NCBI RefSeq assembly: GCF_900090245.1
Contig: NZ_FMDN01000001.1
Coordinates: 346,241-410,240 of the forward strand
Reading direction: 5' to 3'
DNA: 64,000 nt
From: Micromonospora halophytica
GTDB taxonomy: Bacteria; Actinomycetota; Actinomycetes; Mycobacteriales; Micromonosporaceae
The notes under the pieces were generated by a model. The model ran no database searches and had not been told where the DNA came from. It saw only the letters and a list, made by a program, of their open reading frames with translations. The position numbers were made by a program, and so were the translations under genes. Positions 1-8,900 of the stretch are shown in pieces. The stretch's first letter is position 1. Every line of letters begins with the position of its first letter.

Positions 1-1
1 G

Positions 2-448
2 GGCGACCCGACCGACGGCCCCGGTGAGGAGCTGACCTTCGCCGACCCGGCCCGGGGCACCTACGCCCGGCTGCGCATCCACGACGAGCGGCTGACCGGG
101 GCGATCCTGCTCGGCGACAACCCCACCGTCGGCACGGTGGTGCAGCTCTTCGACCGGGGCGGGCCGGTGCCGACCGACCGGCGGGCGCTGCTGCTCGGCC
201 GGGCGGTCGGGGCGACGGCGGCGGCGCCGGCCGAGTCCCCGGCGCTGATGCCGGACGCGGCGACCGTCTGCCAGTGCAACGACGTGCGCAAGGGGGCGCT
301 GGTGGCCTGCTGGCGCGACGGGGCCCGGACGGTCGACGAGGTGGTCGCCGCGACCCGGGCGTCCACCGGCTGCGGCGGCTGCCGGGAGGCCGTCGCCGGC
401 ATCGTCGACTGGCTCTGCGAGGCCGACTCGGTGGGAGCGGCCCGATGA
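2..448 (+). CDS. NirB-like FAD/NAD(P)H oxidoreductase, C-terminal part with BFD [2Fe-2S] domain (5' truncated by window)
   Basis: The reading frame is open from base 2 to the TGA at 446-448, so only the last 148 residues are present. The visible part starts in the domain that follows the NAD-binding fold of NirB-type flavoproteins (RLTGAILLGDNPTVGTV). It ends in a BFD-type [2Fe-2S] domain with VCQCNDV and STGCGGC cysteine pairs. It lies 85 bp upstream of nirB on the same strand. Such flavoproteins usually carry electrons from NAD(P)H to assimilatory nitrate or nitrite reductase, so a NasB/NasC-like electron donor role is inferred from family and context. The siroheme half found in nirB is absent here, which fits a separate electron-transfer protein and not a second nitrite reductase. 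Confidence 0.8.
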   Translation, partial: GDPTDGPGEELTFADPARGTYARLRIHDERLTGAILLGDNPTVGTVVQLFDRGGPVPTDRRALLLGRAVGATAAAPAESPALMPDAATVCQCNDVRKGALVACWRDGARTVDEVVAATRASTGCGGCREAVAGIVDWLCEADSVGAAR

Positions 449-533
449 CCGGCCGGCGGGGTGGGCAGGTCCGCCGGGCGGGGCGGGTGACGGGACACGG
501 ATCTGACGCGATGGACCGCGAGGAGGTGACGCG

Positions 534-3062
534 ATGACCGGCAAACGATTGGTCGTCGTCGGCAACGGCATGGTCGGGCAGCGGTTCGTCGAGGCGCTGC
601 GCGCCCGCGACCACGACCGGCGTTGGCAGGTGACGGTGCTCGCCGAGGAGGACCGGCCGGCGTACGACAGGGTGCGGCTCTCGGCGTTCTTCGACGGGGT
701 GAGCGCCGAGGAGCTGAACCTGCACACCCCCGACGACGGAGTGGAGCTGCGCCTCGGCGAGACGGTCACCGGGATCGACCGGGCGCGGCAGGTGGTGACC
801 ACCGCGGCCGGCGAGCACCCGTACGACATGCTGGTGCTCGCCACCGGGTCGTACCCCTTCGTGCCGCCGGTGGACGGCGCGGGCCTGCCCGGCGTCTTCG
901 TCTACCGGACGTTGGACGACCTGGCGGCGATCCGCGACCACGCGGCCGGCCGGCGGGTCGGCGCGGTGATCGGCGGCGGCCTGCTCGGGCTGGAGGCGGC
1001 GAACGCGCTGCGCCTGCTCGGGCTGGACACCCATGTGATCGAGTTCGCGCCCCGGCTGATGCCGGTGCAGGTGGACGAGGCCGGTGGCGCGATGCTCCGC
1101 CGGTACGTCGAGGAGCTGGGGGTGCGCACCCACCTGGGGGTGGCCACCACCGCGCTGCGTCCAGGCCCGGACGGCACGGTCGCCGCGCTGGCACTCTCCG
1201 ACGGCGCCACGGTCGACACCGACCTGGTCGTGGTGGCCGCCGGCATCCGCCCCCGTGACGAGCTGGCCCGCTCCGCCGGGCTGTCGCTGGGGCCGCGCGG
1301 CGGGGTGCTGACCGACGCCGCCTGCCGGACGTCCGACGAGCGGATCTGGGCGGTCGGCGAGTGCGCGGCGGTCGAGGGCAGCTGCCACGGCCTGGTCGCT
1401 CCCGGGTACGCGATGGCGGAGGTGGTCGCCGACCGGCTGCTCGGCGGCGCGGCCACCTTCCCCGGCGCGGACACCGCCACCAAGCTCAAGCTGCTCGGCG
1501 TGGACGTGGCCTCCTTCGGCGACGCGCACGGCACCACCCCGGGCTGCCTGGACGTGACGTTCACCGACCCGGCCACCCGGTCGTACGCGAAGCTGGTCCT
1601 CTCCGACGACGCGAAGACGCTGCTCGGCGGCGTGCTGGTCGGAGACGCGACCGCCTACCCGACGCTGCGGGCCAGCGTCGGCGGGCCGCTGCCCGCTCCC
1701 CCGCTGGCGCTGCTGGCGCCGGCCGGCGGGGCGGGGGCCGGCGCGGCCGCGCTGCCCGGCGCGGCGCAGGTCTGCTCCTGCAACGCGGTCACCCGGGACG
1801 ACATCGACGCGGCGATCTCCGGTGGCGCGTGCGACGTGCCGGCGCTGAAGACGTGCACCCGGGCCGGCACGAGCTGCGGCTCCTGCGTGCCGATGCTCAA
1901 GCAGCTGCTCGACGCGGCCGGCGTGAAGCAGTCCACCGCGCTCTGCGAACACTTCGACGCCAGCCGGCAGGAACTCTTCGACATCGTGCGGGTACGCGGC
2001 GTCCGCACCTTCTCCCAGCTCGTCGCCGAGCACGGACGGGGGCGCGGCTGCGACATCTGCAAGCCGGTGGTGGCCTCGATCCTCGCCTCGCTCGGCACCG
2101 GGCACGTGCTCGACGGCGAGCAGGCGTCGTTGCAGGACACCAACGACCACTTCCTGGCGAACCTGCAACGCGACGGCAGCTACTCGGTGGTGCCCCGGAT
2201 TCCCGGCGGCGAGATCACCCCGGACAAGCTGATCGTGATCGGCGAGGTGGCCCGCGACTTCCGGCTCTACACGAAGATCACCGGCGGGCAGCGGATCGAC
2301 CTGTTCGGCGCGCGGGTGGAGCAGCTGCCGCAGATCTGGCGCCGGCTGGTCGACGCCGGCTTCGAGTCCGGCCACGCGTACGGCAAGGCGCTGCGCACGG
2401 TGAAGTCCTGCGTCGGCGAGACCTGGTGCCGGTACGGGGTGCAGGACTCCGTCGGGCTGGCCGTCGCGCTGGAGCTGCGCTACCGGGGGCTGCGCGCCCC
2501 GCACAAGCTCAAGTCGGCGGTCTCCGGCTGCGCCCGGGAGTGCGCCGAGGCGCGCAGCAAGGACTTCGGCATCATCGCCACCGAGACCGGCTGGAACCTC
2601 TACCTGGGCGGCAACGGCGGCTTCCGCCCCCGGCACGCCGACCTGTTCGCCACCGACCTGAGCACGGCCGACCTGGTCACCCTGATCGACCGGTTCCTGA
2701 TGTTCTATATCCGCACCGCCGACCGGTTGCAGCGCACCGCCGCCTGGATCGAGGCGATGGAGGGCGGCCTCGACCACCTGCGCGCGGTGATCGTCGACGA
2801 CTCGCTCGGGCTCTGCGCCGAACTGGACGAGGCGATGGCCCGGCATGTGGCGTCCTACTCCGACGAGTGGCGCGACGTCCTCGACGACCCGGAGCGGCTA
2901 CGCCGCTTCACCTCCTTCGTCAACGCCCCGGACGTGCCCGACCCGTCGATCAGCTTCGCCTCCGAACGCGGCCAGCCGGTGCCGGTCCGTGGCGGTCCAC
3001 CGCCCGGCGGGGACCACCGCCGGCAGCCGGTCACGCTGGGGATGCCCGAGGTGCGGCGATGA
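534..3062 (+). CDS. nirB: Nitrite reductase [NAD(P)H] large subunit
   Basis: Cytoplasmic siroheme enzyme that reduces nitrite to ammonium with six electrons from NAD(P)H. The 842 residues match the usual NirB length. Domains in order: FAD-binding fold with GNGMVG at residues 10-15, NAD-binding fold with GGGLLG at 147-152, BFD [2Fe-2S] domain near 412-460 (VCSCNAV, GTSCGSC), a second cysteine-rich stretch ending GRGCDICKP, then the sulfite/nitrite reductase half. The [4Fe-4S]-siroheme ligands are visible as Cys626 and Cys632 (CX5C) and Cys666 and Cys670 (CX3C). The ATG at 534 has a strong GAGGAGG ribosome site at 519-526. The stop overlaps the nirD start by four bases, so the subunits are probably translationally coupled. 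The next gene supplies the siroheme precursor. Confidence 0.97.
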   Translation: MTGKRLVVVGNGMVGQRFVEALRARDHDRRWQVTVLAEEDRPAYDRVRLSAFFDGVSAEELNLHTPDDGVELRLGETVTGIDRARQVVTTAAGEHPYDMLVLATGSYPFVPPVDGAGLPGVFVYRTLDDLAAIRDHAAGRRVGAVIGGGLLGLEAANALRLLGLDTHVIEFAPRLMPVQVDEAGGAMLRRYVEELGVRTHLGVATTALRPGPDGTVAALALSDGATVDTDLVVVAAGIRPRDELARSAGLSLGPRGGVLTDAACRTSDERIWAVGECAAVEGSCHGLVAPGYAMAEVVADRLLGGAATFPGADTATKLKLLGVDVASFGDAHGTTPGCLDVTFTDPATRSYAKLVLSDDAKTLLGGVLVGDATAYPTLRASVGGPLPAPPLALLAPAGGAGAGAAALPGAAQVCSCNAVTRDDIDAAISGGACDVPALKTCTRAGTSCGSCVPMLKQLLDAAGVKQSTALCEHFDASRQELFDIVRVRGVRTFSQLVAEHGRGRGCDICKPVVASILASLGTGHVLDGEQASLQDTNDHFLANLQRDGSYSVVPRIPGGEITPDKLIVIGEVARDFRLYTKITGGQRIDLFGARVEQLPQIWRRLVDAGFESGHAYGKALRTVKSCVGETWCRYGVQDSVGLAVALELRYRGLRAPHKLKSAVSGCARECAEARSKDFGIIATETGWNLYLGGNGGFRPRHADLFATDLSTADLVTLIDRFLMFYIRTADRLQRTAAWIEAMEGGLDHLRAVIVDDSLGLCAELDEAMARHVASYSDEWRDVLDDPERLRRFTSFVNAPDVPDPSISFASERGQPVPVRGGPPPGGDHRRQPVTLGMPEVRR

Positions 3063-3406
3063 CCGACATGATGACGCTGGAGTGGACCGCGGTGTGCGGG
3101 CTGGACCGGCTCGACCATGAACGGGGGATCGCCGCCCTGGTCGACGGGGTGCAGGTGGCGCTCTTCCGCACCGGCGACGAGCTGTACGCCGTGGACAACC
3201 TCGACCCCGTCGGCGGCGCGTACGTGATGTCCCGGGGCATCGTCGGTAGCCGGGGCGGCGTGCCGACCGTCGCGTCCCCGCTGCACAAGCAGGTGTACGA
3301 CCTGCGGACCGGGCACTGCCTGGACCTGCCCGGCGTGGCGCTGCCCGTGCACCAGGTCCGCTGCCGGGACGGGCTGGTCGAGGTGCGGTTGCGACGGGAG
3401 GAGTAG
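3059..3406 (+). CDS. nirD: Nitrite reductase [NAD(P)H] small subunit
   Basis: Small partner of NirB, 115 residues, close to the normal NirD size. It has the Rieske-like fold signature (LYAVDNLDPVGGAYVMSRG, SPLHKQVYDLRTGHC). The CXH and CXXH pairs that bind a Rieske cluster are missing, which is normal for NirD, so it is not expected to hold an Fe-S cluster. Its ATG overlaps the nirB stop (ATGA at 3059-3062), and its stop is directly followed by the hemD ATG. A further ATG four codons in (MMTLEW) is possible, but the overlapping start fits coupling better. Confidence 0.94.
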   Translation: MTDMMTLEWTAVCGLDRLDHERGIAALVDGVQVALFRTGDELYAVDNLDPVGGAYVMSRGIVGSRGGVPTVASPLHKQVYDLRTGHCLDLPGVALPVHQVRCRDGLVEVRLRREE

Positions 3407-4495
3407 ATGCGGGACGAACTGGCCGGCTTCACCATCGGGGTGACCGCCGACCGGCGACGGGACGAGTTGGCCGCGCTGCTCCAGCGGCGCGGCGCCCGGG
3501 TGGTGCTCGCCCCCGCCCTGCGGATCGTGCCGCTGGCCGACGACAGCGAACTGCGCGACGCGACCCGGGCCTGCCTGGACCGGCGGCCGGACGTCCTGAT
3601 GGCCAACACCGGCATCGGGATGCGCGGCTGGCTGGAGGCGGCCGAGGGGTGGGGGCTGGCCGAGTCGCTGCACGCGGTGCTCTCCCAGGCGTACGTGGTG
3701 GCCCGGGGTCCGAAGGCGCGCGGCGCGATCCGGGCCGCCGGGCTGCACGACCAGTGGTCGCCGGACTCGGAGAGCTGCGACGAGGTCATCGAGCACCTGG
3801 TCCGGCGCGGGGTCGCCGGCCAGGTCATCGCCATGCAGCTGCACGGCGACCGGCAGCCGGAGTGCACCGAGGCGCTGGAGGCGGCCGGGGCCACCGTGAT
3901 CGAGGTGCCGGTCTACCGCTGGGCGCCGCCGACCGACCCGGCTCCGCTGCACCGGCTCATCGACCTGGTCGCCGGCCGGCTGGTCGACGCGGTCACCTTC
4001 ACCTCCGCCCCGGCGGCGGAGGCGCTGCTGCGGGCGGCCGGCGACCGCACCGAGACGGTGCTGGAGGCGCTGCGCGGGGACGTGCTGGCCAGTTGCGTCG
4101 GCACGGTCACCGCCGAGCCGCTGGTGCGTCGGGGGGTGCCGGTGAGCGCGCCCAGCCGGGCCCGCCTCGGCGCGCTGGTCCGGCAGATCGTCGACGAGCT
4201 GCCCCGGCGTACGGTGACCGTGAAGGCGGCCGGGCACCTGCTGACCCTGCGCGGGCACGCCGCCGTCGTCGACGGTGAGCTGCGCCCCCTGGCACCCGCC
4301 CCGATGGCGGTGCTGCGGGCGCTCGCCGCCACGCCCGGGAAGGTGCTGTCCCGGACCGCCCTGCTGCGTACCCTGCCCCGGGGCGCGGACGAGCACGCGG
4401 TGGAGATGGCGGTGGCCCGGCTCCGGGTCGGGCTGGACGCCCCCCGGGTCGTGCAGACCGTGGTCAAGCGGGGTTACCGCCTCCGGGTCGAGTAG
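3407..4495 (+). CDS. hemD: Uroporphyrinogen-III synthase with C-terminal winged-helix DNA-binding domain
   Basis: The first 260 or so residues are a HemD domain, which cyclises hydroxymethylbilane to uroporphyrinogen III, the branch point to siroheme, haem and cobalamin. Recognisable parts are LAGFTIGVTADRRRDEL at the N-terminus, LMANTGIGMRGW, and TFTSAPAAEALL near the middle. Residues from about 265 to 360 form an OmpR/PhoB-type trans_reg_C winged helix (ALAATPGKVLSRTALL, AVEMAVARLRVGLD, VVKRGYRLRVE). There is no receiver domain. The ATG follows the nirD stop directly. This fusion is known from actinobacteria next to nitrite reductase genes. Siroheme supply is the likely job, and a regulatory role of the DNA-binding part on the nir/nas genes is inferred only. 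Confidence 0.9.
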   Translation: MRDELAGFTIGVTADRRRDELAALLQRRGARVVLAPALRIVPLADDSELRDATRACLDRRPDVLMANTGIGMRGWLEAAEGWGLAESLHAVLSQAYVVARGPKARGAIRAAGLHDQWSPDSESCDEVIEHLVRRGVAGQVIAMQLHGDRQPECTEALEAAGATVIEVPVYRWAPPTDPAPLHRLIDLVAGRLVDAVTFTSAPAAEALLRAAGDRTETVLEALRGDVLASCVGTVTAEPLVRRGVPVSAPSRARLGALVRQIVDELPRRTVTVKAAGHLLTLRGHAAVVDGELRPLAPAPMAVLRALAATPGKVLSRTALLRTLPRGADEHAVEMAVARLRVGLDAPRVVQTVVKRGYRLRVE

Positions 4496-4508
4496 ACCCG
4501 GAGGCGGT
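4476..4508. terminator. Bidirectional hairpin between hemD and the conservon operon
   Basis: Perfect 14-bp inverted repeat (arms 4476-4489 and 4495-4508) around a 5-nt loop, with no T-tract, as is usual for terminators in high-GC actinomycetes. It lies between two convergent genes. It reaches into the last codons of hemD: the hemD TAG starts in the loop and ends on the first base of the right arm. The left arm therefore encodes the hemD C-terminus. The right arm abuts the stop of the GTPase gene on the other strand. Confidence 0.75.
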
Positions 4509-5129
4509 TCAGCCCACCGGGGCGTACCCTCGGCCGTGCTCGTTCTGCAGGCGCAGCATGGCGTGCTCCACGACGGTCACCAGCACCTGCTTCACCGAGT
4601 CCCGGTGCCGGGCGTCGCACATCACCAGCGGCACGTCCCGCGAGATCGCCAACGCCTCGCGGACCTCCTCCAGCTCGTACTGCGGCGCGTCGTCGAACCG
4701 GTTGAGCGCCACCACGTACGGCAGCTTGCGGTTCTCGAAGTAGTCCAGCGGCGCGAAGGCGTCGGTGATCCGGCGGGTGTCCACCAGGACGGCGGCACCC
4801 ACCGCACCCCGGATGATCTCGTCCCACATGAACCAGAAACGTGTCTGGCCCGGGGTGCCGAAGAGGTACAGGATCAGGTCCTGCGCCATGGTGATCCGGC
4901 CGAAGTCCATGGCGACCGTGGTGGTCTCCTTGCCGGGCACCTTCGACGAATCGTCGATGCCCACCCCGGCCGCCGTCATCAGCGCCTCGGTGGTCAGCGG
5001 CGTGATCTCGGAGATCGCCCCGACCAGGGTTGTCTTGCCCACGCCGAAGCCGCCCGCGACCACGATCTTCGCGGAGATGATCTCCCGGCTGCGGCGCGCC
5101 CCGGCGGGGTCATAGTTCGCGAAGTCCAC
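4509..5129 (-). CDS. Conservon GTPase (CvnD-type ATP/GTP-binding protein)
   Basis: Small Ras-like GTPase of 206 residues. A P-loop GGFGVGKTT lies at residues 26-34, a PGQTRFWFMWDEI switch-type region follows, and the guanine-specificity region reads ALNRFDD where NKxD is usual. It is the last gene of a four-gene conservon. In the studied Streptomyces systems this protein works with a membrane kinase, a Roadblock protein and a DUF742 protein in a complex likened to G-protein signalling. Its start overlaps the end of the DUF742 gene by 20 bases, so translation is probably coupled. The signal and the output of this copy are unknown. Confidence 0.92.
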   Translation of the reverse strand: MDFANYDPAGARRSREIISAKIVVAGGFGVGKTTLVGAISEITPLTTEALMTAAGVGIDDSSKVPGKETTTVAMDFGRITMAQDLILYLFGTPGQTRFWFMWDEIIRGAVGAAVLVDTRRITDAFAPLDYFENRKLPYVVALNRFDDAPQYELEEVREALAISRDVPLVMCDARHRDSVKQVLVTVVEHAMLRLQNEHGRGYAPVG

Positions 5130-5472
5130 TTAGCACCCTTCCCAGCAGGTTCATTCGCTCCTCGTAGCCCGTGGCGGGAGCGGCAGTGTGTAGCGTCAGC
5201 AGGCCCTCGGCCACCATGTCGGCGACCAGCACCCGGGTGACCCCCAACGGCATCCGGGTGTACGCGGCGATCTCCGCCAGCGACTGCGCACGACCCTCGC
5301 AGACCGTGGCGATGCGGTACTTGTCGTGCCCGGCGAAGCGTGCCTCGGTGGCCTGGGTCGCGTTGGCCGACAGCACCGCCTCCAGGGCGATGTCCCGACT
5401 CGGTTCGGTACGGCCCCGGGTGACCGCGTACGGGCGCACCAACGCCCCGCGCGGGTCCCGCCGTGGTTCCAT
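5110..5472 (-). CDS. DUF742 protein of the conservon (CvnC-type)
   Basis: Small soluble protein of 120 residues with the DUF742 pattern: N-terminal LVRPYAVTRGRTEPS, a predicted winged-helix-like middle (SLAEIAAYTRMPLGVTRVLVADMVAEGLL) and the end ERMNLLGRVLSGLREL. The family is always encoded next to Roadblock and GTPase genes of conservons. It may bind DNA or bridge partners, but its biochemical role is not settled. It lies 92 bp downstream of the Roadblock gene and overlaps the GTPase gene. Confidence 0.9.
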   Translation of the reverse strand: MEPRRDPRGALVRPYAVTRGRTEPSRDIALEAVLSANATQATEARFAGHDKYRIATVCEGRAQSLAEIAAYTRMPLGVTRVLVADMVAEGLLTLHTAAPATGYEERMNLLGRVLSGLREL

Positions 5473-5564
5473 CTCCGATCACCTCCCCAGCCCGGAGCCA
5501 CCACGGCACCGGATGCCCTGTTCCCGACCGGGCGCGGTCGCGCCCGGCCGTCGTACCGTCCGTC

Positions 5565-5972
5565 TCAGGAACGCACGGCGTCGCGCGGCAGCGGCACCAG
5601 CGCGGCGCCCACCCGTTCCACCAGCAGCGCCATCTCGTAGCCGACCTGCCCCACGTCGCAGCTGCGGGCCGCGAGGACGGCCATCGACGACCCGTCGCTG
5701 ATCGACATCAGGAACAGGTAGCCGCTGTCCATCTCGATCACCGTCTGGAGCACGCCCCCGGCGCTGAACATCCGGGCGGCCCCCTCGGTCAGGCTCACCA
5801 CGCCCGAGGTGATCGCCGCCAGCTGGTCCGCCCGGTCCGGTGGCAGGTCGCGGGAGGAGGCGAGCAGCAGCCCGTCCGCGGACACCGCCACCACGTGGGC
5901 GATGCCCGCCACGCTGTCGGCGAAGTTGGTGAGCAGCCAACCCATGTCCTGCATGGCCGCTGGCCTGTTCAT
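5565..5972 (-). CDS. Roadblock/LC7-domain protein of the conservon (CvnB-type)
   Basis: A 135-residue Roadblock/LC7 protein. The hallmark segments are MGWLLTNFADSVAGIAHVV and VSADGLLLASSRDL, followed by DQLAAITSGVVSLTEGA. MglB-like members regulate small Ras-like GTPases, and here the partner is probably the GTPase two genes downstream. The start at 5972 overlaps the kinase stop (ATGA), so kinase and Roadblock protein are likely made in linked amounts. In conservons this protein is thought to dock on the membrane kinase. Confidence 0.93.
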   Translation of the reverse strand: MNRPAAMQDMGWLLTNFADSVAGIAHVVAVSADGLLLASSRDLPPDRADQLAAITSGVVSLTEGAARMFSAGGVLQTVIEMDSGYLFLMSISDGSSMAVLAARSCDVGQVGYEMALLVERVGAALVPLPRDAVRS

Positions 5973-8900
5973 CGGCGCGTCTCCTTGGTCGAGGTGCTGT
6001 TCTGGTCCGTACCGGCCGATCGGCCGCGCTGCACGCCGCGGTGGTAGGCGGAGAGCAGGCCGCGTACCTCGTCGGGGGTGCGGCGACTGCGGTCCCGCCC
6101 GCTCTTCGGCTCGATGCCGCCGGGGACGAGTTGGGCCTGGGGCACCCGCTTGGGCAGACCCGAGCGGGTGGTGCCACCGGCCGAGGGCTCGGCGGCCTTG
6201 GTCGCCCGGGTCCAGCCGTCGTCGGCCGCGGTGCGCCAGGCGTCCGCCGCGCCACCCGACGAGGGTGCGGAGGGCGCCGGCGGCGCGGTCGGCACCGACG
6301 GCGGGGCGTACGACGGGGGCGGCGCGGCGGCCGACGGCTCCGCGGCCGGGGCCGGGGCCGGGGCCACCGACGGGGTGCCGGCGGCGGTCGGCGCGCTCGG
6401 CACCCGGGTCGGCAGCTTGGGGCGCGGCGGGGCGGCGTCGTCCTGCCGGGCGGCCGGCGGGGCGGCGTCGAAGTTGGGCCGGGTGAAGATCGCGGTGGCG
6501 TCGTCCCCGTGGGAACGGAACCAGACCGCCTCCATCTCCCGGAATATCGGCGAGTCGGCCGGCCGTTCCGGGCGGGCCACCGCCGGGGCGGCCGGCGCGG
6601 CGGCCGGCGGCGTGTACGGCACCGCCGGGGCGGTCGGCGTCGGGGCCCCGGCGAACGGGAGGGCCGGCGCGGCCGGGGCGGCGGCGTACGGCGCGGCCGG
6701 GGCGGTGAACTGCGCGGGTGGGGCGAGCGGCTCGGCCGGCGCACCGGCGACCGGCCCGAGCGGGAGGGCAGGGGCGGGCTCGGCGGCCGGGGCACGCTTC
6801 GGCAGCGGGTCGAGGACCGGGTTGGCCACCGTCGGGGTGCCGACGGAGAAGCCGTACGACGGCTCGGCCGGCGGAGCCGAGGCGGGCACGGCCGACGTCG
6901 GCGCGGCCGAGACCGGGGTGCCGAGACCGACCGCCGGGGCGGTGTCCCGCGCGTCGACCGGCGGCCGCCACGGGGCCGGGGCCGGCGGGGTGGTCCGCCA
7001 CGAGTCGGTCATGGTCGCCGCGCCGGTACGCCCACCGACCGCCGGCTCGCCGGGACCCGCCGTGGCGGCCGGGGTCTGCTCGACCGCCAGCGGCTGCCGC
7101 TGCCGGGGCAGCGAGGCGTCCCGACCCCGGTTGGCGGGAAGCACCACGGCGGAGTTCGGCAGGGTCACCTGGGCGACGGTGCCGCCCTCGACGTTGCGGC
7201 GCAGCTCCACCCGGATGCCGTACCGGGAGGCGAGCCGGCTCACCACGGCCAGACCCATCAGCCGGAACGCGGCCACGTCCACGCTCGGCGGCGCGGCCAG
7301 CCGGCGGTTGAGCGAGTCGAGCTGCTCGTCGGTGAGGCCGAGACCACGGTCCTCGACCTGGATCAGCACGTAGTCCCGGATCCGGCGGCCGTCGGCGACC
7401 ACGGTGGTGGTCGGCGGCGAGAAGCGGGTCGCGTTGTCGAGCAGTTCGGCGACGAGGCGGACCACGTCGTTGACCGCGTGGGCGGCGACCGAGACGTCGG
7501 TGTCGACGGTGCCGAACTCGATCCGGTTGTAGAGCTCGACCTCGGACTGGGCGGCCCGCAGCACGTCCACCAGCAACGCGTCGTCGCGGCGCGGCACGGC
7601 CGAGTCGGCGCCGGCCAGGACGAGCAGGTTCTCGTCGTTGCGGCGCATCCGGGTGGCGAGGTGGTCGAGTTCGAAGAGCTGGGCGAGGCGCTTCGGGTCC
7701 TCCTCGCCGCGCTCGATCGCGTCCAACTCGCCGATCATCCGGTCGACCAGGGTCTGCGAACGGCGGGCCAGGTTGAGGAACATCGCCGAGACGCTGGTCC
7801 GCAGGGCGGCCTGTTCGGCGGCGACCCGGACGGCCTCCCGGTGGACGACGTTGAAGGCCAGCGCGACCTGCCCCACCTCGTCGCGGTTCGTCAGGCGGAT
7901 CGGGTCGCGGACCTGACGGACGATCTCCTCCACCCCGCCGTCGCCGACGCTGCCCATGTTCTGCAGCCGCTTCACCGCGTCCGGCAGGTCGTGGTTGGCC
8001 ACCGAGAGGGCGCCCTCGCGCAGCCGGCGCAGCGAGTGGTTGAGCGAGCGGGCCAGCACCACGGCGAGCGACACGGCGATGATCAGGGTGAGCAGCACCA
8101 GCACCGACTCGACGACGGCCTGCCGGATCACGTTGTTGCGGGCGTCCTCGGCCTGGCGGAGCAGGCGGTCCTGGAGCTCGACCTCGGTCCACCGCATCAG
8201 GTCGTTGACCGCGCCGATCGAGGCGACCGCGTCGCCCGCGGTGACCAGCGGCTGCTGCCCGACCGAACGGTTGATGTCGGCGGCCACCCGGTCGGCGAGG
8301 CCGACCGCGTCGCCGGAGACCGCCCCCTCGACCAGGTCACGCTGGTCGGGGGCGGCGGCCAGGGAGAAGGAGACCAGCGCCTCCTGCTGGCTGGTCAGCG
8401 TGGTGATGAAGGCGGAGAACTGTTCCTCGTCGACCCGACCACCGCTGAGTGCGGTGAAGGCGACCGCCTCCTCCTCGGCGACCGCGGCCTTCGCACGGCT
8501 GAACGCGGCCACCGCGCGGCGGGCGTCCGCCAGGCCCTCCTGGCCGGGAAGCTGGGCCAGGGTGTCGCCGTACGAGACCAGGTCGGTCAGAACGATGCCG
8601 TACCGCAGGGTGGCCTCGGCGACCGGCATCTGCCGGCGGTCGAGCACCTTCTGGCGGGTGCTGTTGAGCGTCTCCAGGTGGTCGTCGATGACCTTCAGCC
8701 GCTCCCGGACGGAGGCCGGGACCTCGCCGATCCCGTTCCGCTCGGCGCGGTACTCGGTGATCCGCTGGTCGGTGGCCCGCACCCGCAGGTTGTAGTCGTC
8801 GGCCCGCTGCTGCGAGTTGGCCAGGTAGAGCGCCGCGGCCATCCGCTCCTTGTGCAGGTCCTGGGTGAGCGCGGAGACGTCGGTCGAGAGCGCCGTGAGG

